A stretch of DNA of 64,000 nt from Euborellia annulipes (Eukaryota; Arthropoda; Insecta; Dermaptera; Anisolabididae): the NCBI GenBank assembly GCA_023213315.1, contig JAKCPI010005234.1:1-64000 (forward strand), given 5' to 3'. Shown here in pieces: positions 1 through 8,851 of the stretch. The position numbers were made by a program, and so were the translations under genes. Within the stretch, counting starts at the first letter, position 1, and the number at the start of each line of letters is the position of its first letter. Below the pieces are notes generated by a model, which was not told the DNA's origin, did no database searches, and worked only from the letters and a program-made list of their open reading frames with translations.

Positions 1-865
1 CCCCCATTATGTTCTTCTCATTTCTGCAGTCGCAAGAATATAAATAAAAGGATAGCAGGGGGGGGGGGAGGTGAGGTGAGGTTAGTAAGGAGTGGCACGT
101 ATACTGTTTAGGCTCTTCAAACTCTACCCTCTACAACAACTGAACTCATTATATTTTAATATCGCCAAAAATAAAAGCATCTTGGTTAGCAAAACTTTCC
201 CCCTCTCAGCCGAGTCTGTATTACTATCTAACCATCAGTTAAGTTGACTATCACACCTAAGCTAATCATATGATTAAATAAGAGCCCAGAACGTAGTTGG
301 TTAGCTAAAGACCCAAAATTAGGAACGCAAGAAGCCTTGTTTATTGGTGAAATCACTCACAGTGCTCATCCCTAGAGGCTCCTTAACTTTCAATATGGGA
401 GAGTAGGAATTCAACTTTTAAGCTCAGGGGTCAAGGCGCCTCGTTGTCGCTAGTCAGTTTTAGTCCAAGGGAGGTTTTTGGATCCCGACTGTCCCACAAG
501 CACAGGAAGCAGGGATAGTTGCGTTGTCAGTCTGCTGCTCCAACAACAAAGTTATACCTAATATTTGGAAGTCTCCACAATACATCCAACGATGTTGTAT
601 CTCTGACATTTTATTGTTTTTATTTTTTGTTGACTTTAATTTGAAAGATAAATTTAGAAGGTCACCCATGCTTACCCTTAATATGCGTTTTATAAAAAAA
701 AACCTGACGTGATGGAATGTTTTAAATATTTTCCCCAATTTCAGCGATTTAAAACTGTAAGAAACAGTCGCAAAATCCCATTCAGTTGTTTTCATGCAGA
801 TCTCTCTCAACAGGTTTTCCCCAATTATTGAAAGAGAGGGTTTACAGGATAGTGTGGGCCTGTCC
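1..865. other. Non-coding, presumed Vsx intron or flank
   Basis: No credible coding sequence or repeat was recognised here, apart from a G-run followed by GAGGT repeats near 61-85. Since the Vsx exon at 2916 opens in the middle of the homeodomain, this stretch should be part of the large intron that precedes it, if the gene is intact. That is an inference. Confidence 0.3.
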
Positions 866-1010
866 CATCACACACTCAGACACTTCGGCAACTCAGGCCA
901 TTTAGGACTTAAACGATACTCGTATTTAATTAAGATATATATTTGGGGCCCAGGCATTCTTATTCAAGCAATTTGGATGCCAAATATACTGGGATCCGAA
1001 CCCGAATTTA
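866..1010 (-). repeat. Old tRNA-SINE copy (body)
   Basis: This segment matches the reverse complement of the tRNA-derived SINE seen more cleanly at 28116-28375 and 54625-54915. It has the CTCAGGCCATTTAGGACTT block, the internal hairpin region and the CCGAACCCG box-B remnant. It is much more diverged than the other copies, with many substitutions and no clear target duplication, so it is probably the oldest copy in the window. Confidence 0.6.
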
Positions 1011-1142
1011 AAGATTCTACATTGTGATACTGAGAGAGTTCAAATATTTTCCCTCCTATTGAATTCCGCGATAATTTGGAATATTGGAGACTCTCTCCCT
1101 TACAAGTCTTCGAGATCTTTTGCAATATAGAAGAGATCTCAT

Positions 1143-1531
1143 CCATGTGCGACATCTGCAACATGAAAGTGCAGGAGGATTTATACCACATCTTGGCGGA
1201 ATGTCCTATGTACGAGCCCTTGAGAAGAGCCCATCTTGGCGGTCTGACGGAGCTGGGGAATGAGGACATGTTGAAAACCTTGCTGCACCCCGAAGATGTT
1301 GACAGGATAAACGCCCTATATCTCTTTATGGAGGAAGCGATGAGTTTGAGAGCTTTCGCCCTGAATGAATAAGCCCCTAGGCCCGGAAGAATGCTATCTA
1401 ACCATCATCAATGTCATTACTCTGCATGTTTAATTTTTTATTCTTTTTTTTCTATCAATTATGTATTATGTATTACCAGAATTCCTGTAAAGAGCATTAG
1501 CTCAATGCAGTAAATAAATTTAATTTAATTT
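1143..1531 (+). mobile_element. 5'-truncated LINE insertion with 19-bp target duplication
   Basis: A 389-bp non-LTR retrotransposon 3' end. The 19-bp sequence aatatagaagagatctcat occurs at 1124-1142 and again at 1532-1550, exactly flanking the segment, so it is the target-site duplication. The insert ends in a TAATTT-type repeat tail (about 1511-1531), as in many I/Jockey-group LINEs. It carries the last 75 codons of the ORF (1145-1372). The identical long duplication suggests a fairly young insertion into what is probably a Vsx intron. Confidence 0.85.
1145..1372 (+). pseudogene. LINE ORF2 C-terminal fragment with zinc-knuckle-like motif
   Basis: The 75-residue open fragment starts with a cysteine cluster, C-x2-C-x9-H-x4-C (CDIC...H...C). 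That fits the C-terminal zinc-knuckle-like motif found downstream of reverse transcriptase in many LINE ORF2 proteins. It continues with PMYEPLRR and ends FALNE before TAA. The reverse transcriptase and endonuclease domains are missing because the copy is 5' truncated, so it is not a functional gene. No in-frame stop lies within the fragment. The clade (I, Jockey or R1-like) is not certain. Confidence 0.7.
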
Positions 1532-1550
1532 AATATAGAAGAGATCTCAT

Positions 1551-2740
1551 TCTAGAGGTGAAACAGGGGACCTTAAACCCGATTCTGGCAAGCAAATCCC
1601 ATCAACCATCGAGAAGCTTTTCTTTCAGAGAGACTCTTACTGTAGAAGATCTTATATTCTGGTGATAGAGACTGCTAGACCGGAAGAACAGATATTTTAA
1701 GAACTTTCTTTGAACTCTCTCCAACGTTTTCACCTGTAATGCAGAAAGAGGACTTTTAGGGGCTTATACTCCAAATGTGATGGTGATGGAGTCAGGAAAA
1801 AAAACAAGAAGATTGCAGCCGAATATGCTTTTATTTAAATTCTCGCCCGGGGTCATAGGCCATATTCAGAGCCGGATGGCAATAATCAAAAAGTGTGGAT
1901 ATTTGCAAAAACAGCGACAACATTCAGCATGTGATCCGTTCATAGCAAAACGTAGAGAAATGGGATATGATCAGAGTGATTAGATTTTTAAAATTTATAA
2001 TTAACCTTCGTTTACTATTTCGATTATTTGCTATCTGACAGATAAGTTTGTTAGTTGACTAGAAGTGAAGCTGTTATTAAGGCTAAAACAAATGACAAAA
2101 AAAATACATCTGAACCCATAGAGAATGCTGCGTTTTTCGATAAAAAGAAGCCTATTAACACATATATTAGAAATGTTGGTGAATAATTTCTTTGCTCACA
2201 TGCATGGCATGCATGCATGTTGCACATTTCATGCGTGGTGGTGGTGGTGGTGTTAATTTGTTTGGATGATTCAGGATGCTGGCATGCAGAGAAGGGCTCT
2301 CTCTCTCTATTGATTGGCAGAGAACGAGAAAGAAAGGAAAGGGTTGCTAGTGCTTTAATTAGGCCCTTAGAGATATATAGACAGACATTCCTCACATTGC
2401 TCATGTTTCTAAATCGTTTCGTTTTCCCTCCATTCGACTCGTTCTAATTATCTACTGCATGATTTCGATGAATTAAATATTATAACGTTGGAAAAGAGGA
2501 TAAGCAGCAAAGGGAGGAAAAAATGGCGAGGGAAAAAGAAAATATTTTTATCCTTTCGTAAATATACATGTGATCCGATCCGCCTCTTTTTCCTTTCGAA
2601 TAATCGAGAAATAGCTTCCGGATTATTTCTCTATAATGAATCATTATTTTTATATTTTGGGGGTTAAATGTTAATTTTTAAATTTAAACAATTGAAACTT
2701 ATCATCGCTTAATGTTTTTAATTTCTCCTATCAAGATAAG
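1551..2740. other. Presumed Vsx intron sequence
   Basis: No exon was recognised. It contains a short GTG trinucleotide run (about 2236-2254) and a GA-rich patch (2290-2345). It probably belongs to the intron that ends at the acceptor before 2916. Confidence 0.35.
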
Positions 2741-2838
2741 AGGTTATTATATATATTTATATACGATCTACATCCCGTTGATTCACGTCAGAGTAAAAGA
2801 CAGAGAGAGGTTAACTCGTTTCTTTTATTTTTTTTTTT
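2741..2838 (+). repeat. Solo arm of the 6.1-7.5 kb fold-back family
   Basis: This segment reads GAGGTTAT, an AT stretch, CGATCTACATC, then GTTGATTC and AGAGAGAGGTTA. The same order of blocks occurs at 6150-6245 (plus) and reversed at 7395-7505. It therefore looks like a third, single arm of that fold-back element, lying just upstream of the Vsx homeobox exon. Confidence 0.5.
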
Positions 2839-2915
2839 CTGACATTTTATTATTTTGTTAGACAGAAAATAGGCATCGTAGATTATTAAATGACGAATCA
2901 ATCAATTTGTTGCAG

Positions 2916-3093
2916 GTGTGGTTCCAAAATCGAAGGGCCAAATGGCGCAAAACGGAGAAATGCTGGGGCAGGTCGACGATCATGGCAGAATATGGATTAT
3001 ATGGTGCGATGGTGCGACATTCTTTACCTTTACCTGAGACAATCCTAAAGAGTGCAAAAGACAGCAACGAATGTGTCGCCCCATGGCTCCTAG
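2916..3093 (+). CDS. Vsx: Vsx homeobox gene, exon with homeodomain helix 3 and CVC domain
   Basis: Internal coding exon of a Vsx/CHX10-class paired-like homeobox transcription factor, a nuclear DNA-binding protein of visual-system and interneuron development. The exon starts after ttgttgcag and reads [20 protein letters not shown], which is helix 3 of the homeodomain, running straight into the CVC domain ([14 protein letters not shown], then [13 protein letters not shown], then APWLLG). The intron position inside the homeodomain, just before VWFQNRR, is the usual one for this class. The exon ends in phase 1 (a lone G) at a GTGAGT donor. Earlier exons (octapeptide, homeodomain helices 1-2) were not found and must lie left of the window. 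No frameshift or stop was seen. Confidence 0.93.
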
Positions 3094-3220
3094 GTGAGTT
3101 GGTCGTTAAAGACACAAAAGAAAGCTCTCTCTCGGTCTGAGAGGCTACTATTGCGTGTTGTACGTTACGTTTGCAGTCAACAACAAGAGTGCACCCGGAT
3201 AAGCCGTTCCCGTGCCGCAG
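3094..3220 (+). other. Vsx intron, 127 bp
   Basis: Short GT-AG intron (GTGAGT donor, GTGCCGCAG acceptor) inside the CVC domain. Splicing restores a glycine codon (G+GT) and gives WLLG joined to MHRKSLEAAD, the expected CVC continuation. Reading through the intron instead would meet a stop at 3138-3140. Confidence 0.9.
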
Positions 3221-3611
3221 GTATGCATCGCAAGTCGCTGGAGGCGGCCGACCAGCTCAAAGACGACGCCTGCGGATCCGATAAAGACGAGGGTCACCAC
3301 GGTCATGGAGGTCATCACGGTCACGACGAGTCACCAAGCAGCGACGGGGGCGGGACATCCGATAAAAGTGATGCTGGCCTCATCTCGCCAAGCTCTTCAC
3401 CTGGCCCGGGACCACAGGCAACGACGACGACGACACCGACAACGACGACGTCAAACAACACGTCATCACCTCCTGATCCTGAACAATTGCGCAACGATTC
3501 TATTGCCTGTCTACGCGCCAAAGCGCAAGAACATAGCGCCAAATTAGGTTTGGGTAGTGCAGCCGCTGCAGCTGCTGCTGCTGCTGCAGTGGCCGCCCAT
3601 CACCATCTGCA

Positions 3612-3642
<31 letters not shown>

Positions 3643-3798
3643 CAACAGCAGCAGCAGCAGCAGCAACAACAACAACGCGATGCTAATCAAAATAGTTTAG
3701 CATTAGCGGGGCTGACTTCCTCGGATGCAGCCGCCGCTGCAGCTGCTGCCGCTGCGGCTGCACATGCTGCTGCAGCTGCCGCTGCAGGTCTCTACTAA
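3221..3798 (+). CDS. Vsx: Vsx terminal coding exon: end of CVC, OAR-like motif, polyQ and polyA tracts
   Basis: The last 191 residues of Vsx. Order of features: end of the CVC domain (MHRKSLEAADQLK, residues 1-13 of this exon); a His/Gly/Asp/Ser-rich acidic linker (about 14-50); a Ser/Pro/Thr-rich stretch; an OAR-like motif DSIACLRAKAQEHSAKL (about residues 90-106); an Ala tract; a His triplet; 22 consecutive Gln; then two Ala runs and a C-terminal GLY before TAA. The OAR motif is typical of paired-like homeoproteins and supports Vsx over other homeobox classes. The homopolymer tracts are unusually long. The exon is far more GC-rich than its surroundings. Confidence 0.92.
3610..3675 (+). repeat. 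CAG/CAA repeat coding 22 glutamines
   Basis: 22 in-frame glutamine codons, mixing CAG runs with two CAA blocks. The CAA interruptions should limit slippage, but the longest pure CAG runs could still vary in length between individuals. GCN-type alanine runs lie on either side of it. Confidence 0.9.
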
Positions 3799-4205
3799 AA
3801 ACCTCCTCCGTTTCGTTTCTTCTCTTCTTCCTTCCTTCTTTTCCTTTTAGATGGCCTAAAAACGAAAATCCTGAATGTAAATAAAAAACAAAAACAAAAG
3901 CGTTTTGAACAAAATTGTAAATAGCAGAGTTTGTTGGGGGAAGAGAAGAAATCAACAAAAACAAATGTGCAATTAATTGTTGTACAGTGTACAAAGTAAA
4001 GATTTTTATTTAAAGAAAAAAACGAAAAATTGAGTTCCTCTAAAAAACGGGAGCATCGAAATAACAAATAAATAAATAAATAAATAAATAGAAAAAGAGA
4101 AAATAAATTTTTTTTGTGGCGTCTGGGATGCAATGTTGTTGTAACGTGCAATATATTATTATTATTATTATTAAATATTTATAAATAAATAAATAAATAA
4201 ATAAT
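3799..4205 (+). other. Probable Vsx 3' UTR
   Basis: AT-rich sequence directly after the Vsx stop. It contains several clustered AATAAA hexamers within AAAT tandem repeats (about 4063-4092 and 4181-4203), any of which could serve as a polyadenylation signal. The actual end of the transcript cannot be fixed from sequence. Confidence 0.45.
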
Positions 4206-4408
4206 TGAGTGTGTGGATGACGTCATCGGCTCACACACACACACAGAGAGACAGAGATTTTCTTATACTTTTTAAAGCAAAGCATTTTGGTCAATTGAAT
4301 CAACGAATAATTAATTAATTCGAAACATCGAGACGCAATGAAAAAAAAAAAGCGTACATATTATTAGAATTTCTAGTTATTTTTATTTTTCCCTCCCCTT
4401 TCTATATA

Positions 4409-5071
4409 TAGGCGTACCCAGGGGGTGGGCGATAAAAAAAAAAGAATATTAATAATTGCAATGGATAAAATTAATATTTGAAATAATCAAAAAATAATTT
4501 TTTTTTTTTAATTAAATTCTCATAAATTATAAATAATAAAATTTAAATTTATATTATTAAAAAATAAATAAATAAATAAAGTTTTTCCATCTAATTAATA
4601 ATAATAGGCTAATTAAATTATTTTAATGAAATTTTTATTCATAAACACATTTGAAATGTTTATTAACAAAAATATAATTTAAAGAAATTAAATTTGGCAA
4701 CATGGCAACATAAAATTCCGCCATTTTTCTAAATTCATCATAAAAGCGATATGATGTGACTAACCTTACCTCACAATTAATAAATGACATGTCAATAGTG
4801 AAATGAGTACAAATTGAAAAAGTAAATAATTTTGAATAAATGTTTAGATCTTTTTATTAGGGACTTAAATAAAAATACATTTCAGAATATTCTCCTAGAA
4901 TAAATAAATAAATAAATGATAATACAAAAACAAAAGGGCTGAGATATGTCAAGCAATTATCACAGGTAAGGTTAGTTTTCAATGTAAACGATTTAGAGGA
5001 AAATTTTAAATTCGGGGAGGGATTTGTATGTTTTAAACCCCTTCTATCTAAAACTTCCCTGGCTACGCCTA
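4409..5071. mobile_element. MITE-like element with 15-bp terminal inverted repeats
   Basis: The left end taggcgtacccaggg (4409-4423) and the right end ccctggctacgccta (5057-5071) are inverted copies with one mismatch. The inside is AT-rich with no coding sequence. A TA dinucleotide precedes the left end, but the right flank is less clear. A non-autonomous DNA transposon is likely; superfamily unknown. Confidence 0.6.
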
Positions 5072-5101
5072 TGTCTCTCTCCCTCTTTAAAAAAAACAAA
5101 C

Positions 5102-5413
5102 AAAATTATCAAATAATAATGAGGATTTCGGTCAGTCACTTGACGGAAGGAGTCCGCCATTACGCTCAATATTTTTTTTGAGTTTTAATATACATTGAAA
5201 GCAACCAACTCAATAGAGAAAGAATTCTTTATAAGGCCTACAACCCAACAATAATATTAATATTTGAGGAAGGAGACGAATAAAAATAAAAACTTTCCCC
5301 TATATAACCAGCAGAAAGAATTGGATAAATATCCCTTCCTCAGATATTGACATTTTGCTTGAAAAAAAAGAACATTGAGCCTGATGATGACCGAAACGTT
5401 ATTTGATAATTTT
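5102..5413. repeat. Fold-back element with hammerhead-like core in right arm
   Basis: The 15-bp sequence aaaattatcaaataa (5102-5116) is repeated inverted at 5399-5413. In the right arm, CTGATGA (5381-5387) is followed after five bases by GAAACGTT, a hammerhead-type core with almost no helix II. The left arm has a decayed inverted version (GATTTCGGTCAGTC). The arrangement resembles inverted terminal repeats of Penelope-like elements. Confidence 0.5.
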
Positions 5414-5415
5414 TA

Positions 5416-6149
5416 ACTTTTTGACCTCGCTCTTCATTCAATAGTCTCTATTTCCTACTACACAATTTGCAATTCACTCCCCCTCCAAAAAAAAAAAAAA
5501 AAAATTGTTTTTTATATAAATATAAATAAATAAAATGTCGTATTGAATAAATAAATAAATAAATTGTAAATATTTAATAGAAATTATTATTATTATACTC
5601 TTCACGTTAAAATGGAAGAACTTTTCCTTCCTTTTTCTTCTTCTTTTTCTATTAGATGTGATTTCATTCTTCAAAAGGGGCAGAGGGAGGGGGAATTTAA
5701 TAATAATAACAAAATTGTATCCTCTATGCATGATAGAGGTGGAAATCACGCCTCTTGGGCTTCCCACGAGACAAGAGATTTTTTAAGTCTTTTTCGGCCA
5801 TTTGGACTTTAAATGATTTTATTTAGCCTATGAGAATTATTCAATAAAATGATACTAGCTGCGCAAATCACCCTCAGACCCCTCCGCAGGTTAATGTCTA
5901 AATTTTAGATTTCTTTTAAGGAGCCAGCTGCTTATTATTTAAAAAAATGCCATTTATATAAAGTCATTTTAAATAACTTTTTCCAAAAATAAAAATAAAA
6001 AAGTAAAAATCTCACCTCACCCTCCTCTCGTAAGTTTTCTTGCGTCAAATAGTTTTAGAGTTAATCCGTTAAAATTAAATCTCACTATTAAGCAAGCATA
6101 TTTTATATCAAATTCTTGCATTTTTATTATTTGTTATGGAGAGAGAAGA
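5416..6149. other. AT-rich intergenic, no feature recognised
   Basis: Contains an A-run near 5486-5505, ATT microsatellite (5583-5595) and no convincing ORF or repeat family member. Confidence 0.3.
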
Positions 6150-7505
6150 GAAAAGAAGAGGTTATATATGTATATATATTTATATACAATCTACATCTCT
6201 TTGATTCTTTTCAATAGAAAGAGAGAGAGGTTATCTTATTTCTTTTTTTTTAATTAAATCTAATTAATAATTGAAATATAAAATTGAATCTCAAAATTAT
6301 TATTCAATTAATTAATCAAATATTAAATATTAATTAAGAAAATTCACTAATTGGGCCTAAAGAAGAAAAAGAGACGCCTCTTTATTTGATAGAGAAGAAG
6401 AAGGGAAAAAAAAGGAATATTTATTCCATTGATTGAATGATTGATTGATTGATTGATTGAGATAGAATTTTTAGAGAGAATGACTGATGCAGCCACACAC
6501 ACACACACACACACATACACACAGACACTGGTGTAATATAAAATTCAACCCTATTATTATTATTATTATTCATTGCCACCCCCCCCATCCCCATTCCTCC
6601 GTCAGTGTTACCAACCCCCTCCATTCATACTTCCCCTCCCCCTCCTTTTCCTCATCTTTCTATAAATATACATTCTGTATTTATGTATGTAGCAAAGGCA
6701 AAATGCACACAAAGCATACATAAATATAAAAAAAAGGATATTGTATATGTCATTGTAATTAATGTGGAAATTGATTAAAAAATAAATTATGTGATAACAA
6801 ACATACACAAATGAAGTTTTTTCTTTTTTTTTTTTAACCTTAATCAAATTCTATTTATGAGTTTTTTTTTCTTTTTTTTTTTTGAATTGATGAAATAATG
6901 AATGAAAATTAAAATCAAATTAAAAATTGATTGTGTTTGTGTTTTGTTGTTGTTGTTGTTAATAAAATAAGGATTTTTTTTTTTAAATTAAATTTAAAAA
7001 TACTAACTGCATAGCGATGATGACGACGACGACACGCAAAAAAACCGAAACGTCATCTAAAAGGTAAGAAAAAGCTTTCGTCGAGGAATCGTCTGCCAAG
7101 AACTGAAGAGAGAGAGAGAGAGAATACGAGTTACCCGAGCTATTTCTTTATGCTTATTGTTTCCCCTATAGAATTGAAAAATTGAAGAAGGGAGAAATTA
7201 AATAAAGGTGCCAACTTAATAAAATTAATTTGCATTATCATAAAAAATAAATAATTTTCTATTAGATTATGGATGTTAAAAAATTAATTAATCTTCTCTA
7301 TTTGCTTTTAATTATTTGATTATTTATACAATAATAATTGTGAAATTTAATTTAATTTATATTTCAATTATTAATTAGATCTTAAAGAGATGAATTAACC
7401 CCCCCCTCTCTCTCTTTCTATGGAATAGAATCTAAGAGATGTAGATCGTATATAAATATATATATAATAAATAATATATATATATATATAAATAACCTCT
7501 TTTCC
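6150..7505. mobile_element. Fold-back element with roughly 200-bp inverted arms
   Basis: The left arm (about 6150-6345) and right arm (about 7305-7505) are inverted copies. Both carry GAGGTTAT, an AT stretch, GATCTACATC and a TAATTAATAATTGAAATATA block. The centre is AT-rich and includes a GATT repeat (6437-6460), a CA repeat (6494-6523), GTT repeats (6943-6960) and a GAAACGTC word at 7048-7055. No transposase is present. A third, solo arm lies at 2741-2838. Confidence 0.55.
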
Positions 7506-8280
7506 TACATCAAAAAAATAAAATTATTTAAATAAAAGAAATTAAGAATTTAGAGAATTTTTCGAGGGTGGTTTTGAACTATCACAACACTAAATTAGAA
7601 GTAGAGAACTCCCTGCTTGGAAAGGATAATTTACTTTGAGAAATTTCATTTTGAAGGGCAGTCGACTCCTTAATTCTTGCTTCCCGAAGGTAGGAGAAAG
7701 TCATGTGCTGTGCGACGAGTCACCCCAGATTTTTTTGGAATTAAATTTGCTGTTGTATGTTTATGAATCAGTTTTTGAATCAGTCTCTATGAAATCTAAT
7801 ATAGAGACATAACAATAAATCCCGGAGAGAGCGGAGCCTCGGCGCCAGTAGAGGGTTGTAATAAATGGTTTGTTATGTTGGTAGGACAATAAATAGAAGC
7901 AGTTTATTTTTCCATTCGGTTGGCCAAACGATTAAACCTCCCCCTGCCCCCCCCCCGCCTTGCAGCGACTTGATAATAAATTTCAATAAGAGAGAAAAGA
8001 CGCCGCCGCCATTTATTCGATTACAAACAAAATAAAAGGAATAGAAAGGGAAAAAAAACAACTTAATATTTAAGAATTAAATCTCTCTTTGAATTGTATG
8101 AATTCGCTCGCCAGACAGTAGTGCTCAGAGCAGAACTTTCTCTTCTGTGCTTGCACAACAGATTTTTTGTGTCGACATGTATTTAGTTAAATTTTTTTAT
8201 ATATTTGAATAAGATAATAGTATTCAAAATACCTCGATTCGGACTTTAACTGAGTCATAGATATATTTAACAAGACATGT
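7506..8280. other. Intergenic with two relics of the HINE-like hairpin
   Basis: About 7670-7735 (CCGAAGGTAGGAGAAAGT, then CACCCCAGATTTTTT) and about 8120-8185 (GAACTTTCTCTTC, then CAGATTTTTTGTGTCGAC) are broken copies of the terminal hairpin of the HINE-like family. Nothing else was recognised. Confidence 0.4.
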
Positions 8281-8406
8281 GAGTGTTTTTTATTGGTGAG
8301 GCCAAACATCCCATGGCCCCCGGGAATCGAACCCAGGATCTCCGCATAGGCGTGCTATCCATTGCACCAGGCCACCGGACCCTCGACCTGCACCAATAAA
8401 ACTCAC
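8281..8406 (-). repeat. tRNA-like module between short inverted repeats
   Basis: On the minus strand, 8378-8312 reads like a tRNA: an A-box-like TGGTGCAATGG, GGATAGCAC, and a perfect B box GGTTCGATTCC. The ends do not pair well as an acceptor stem, so this is a tRNA pseudogene or SINE head rather than a working tRNA. It sits between inverted copies of gagtgttttttattggtg (8281-8298) and caccaataaaactcac (8391-8406). Confidence 0.55.
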
Positions 8407-8489
8407 TTCCCCTTATATACAGCTAGTCGCGCAAGTTACTAACTCGTAACGAAAACGTGAAAAATTTTCCACTTATGCGCCGCTTGTTA

Positions 8490-8606
8490 AACCAGTAGAG
8501 GGACAGACATCTGGGTCTGCTCTAACACACTACACCTCTGGGCTTTGCTGCTTACAGTAGTGTGTTAGAGCAGACCCAGGCAGATGTCTGTCCCTCTACT
8601 GGTTTA
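8490..8606. repeat. Near-perfect 45-bp-arm hairpin
   Basis: The arms 8490-8534 and 8558-8606 are inverted copies (starting AAACCAGTAGAGGGACAGAC), differing by a 4-bp insertion in the right arm. The spacer is 23 bp. It could be a small fold-back MITE. It lies between the tRNA-like module and the hammerhead-like motif at 8662. Confidence 0.8.
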
Positions 8607-8661
8607 TATAATCCAATCATATATCATTATATAATTTGCACATATTTGACACCCATTTGTT

Positions 8662-8683
8662 CTGAGGATGGTCCCGAAACGTC
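8662..8683 (+). ncRNA. Hammerhead-ribozyme-like core (putative)
   Basis: CTGAGGA, then TGGTCCC, then GAAAC directly followed by GTC. This fits the CUGANGA ... GAAA ... UH core of a type I hammerhead, but helix II is very short and helix III is only two base pairs without a loop. It would probably cleave only as a dimer, if at all. The setting suggests a decayed Penelope-like terminal repeat. Confidence 0.35.
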
Positions 8684-8831
8684 AACATAATGGGAATAAA
8701 AATAATGAAATATAACTAGCTGCGAATTTTCTTCTTCTTCTCACCTATCCTGCGAGAATAAATAAAATTTTAATTTTGAATGAAAAATGACAATTTCAAA
8801 ATTCAAATTTAATTTATTCTCGCCTCTGGTT

Positions 8832-8851
8832 CTGAAGAAGGCCGAAACGTC
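8832..8851 (+). ncRNA. Hammerhead-ribozyme-like core (putative)
   Basis: CTGAAGA, AGGCC, GAAACGTC. It has the conserved core words in the right order, with minimal helix II and no helix III loop. Just upstream, TGCGAGAATAAATAAA (8753-8768) and its inverted copy ending at 8823 form a small fold-back. Activity as a monomer is unlikely. Confidence 0.4.

Noticed and set aside
460..810. 116-codon open frame on the minus strand
   Set aside because: No recognisable domain, mixed composition, overlaps other open frames and shows no splice-framed continuation; likely chance.
3321..3542. Open frame on the minus strand opposite the Vsx exon
   Set aside because: Shadow of the GC-rich, repeat-coding Vsx exon; the plus-strand frame has clear homology.
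6421..6723. Open frames over the CA and GATT repeats
   Set aside because: Simple-repeat translations (TH and SI runs), no coding signal.
7020..7060. Hammerhead core at CCGAAACGTCATC
   Set aside because: GAAACGTC is present but no CTGANGA precedes it; only a GATGATGACGACGACG simple repeat.
8312..8378. Functional tRNA gene (minus strand)
   Set aside because: A and B boxes are present, but acceptor ends pair poorly and no clean anticodon arm could be drawn; better seen as a SINE head or pseudogene.
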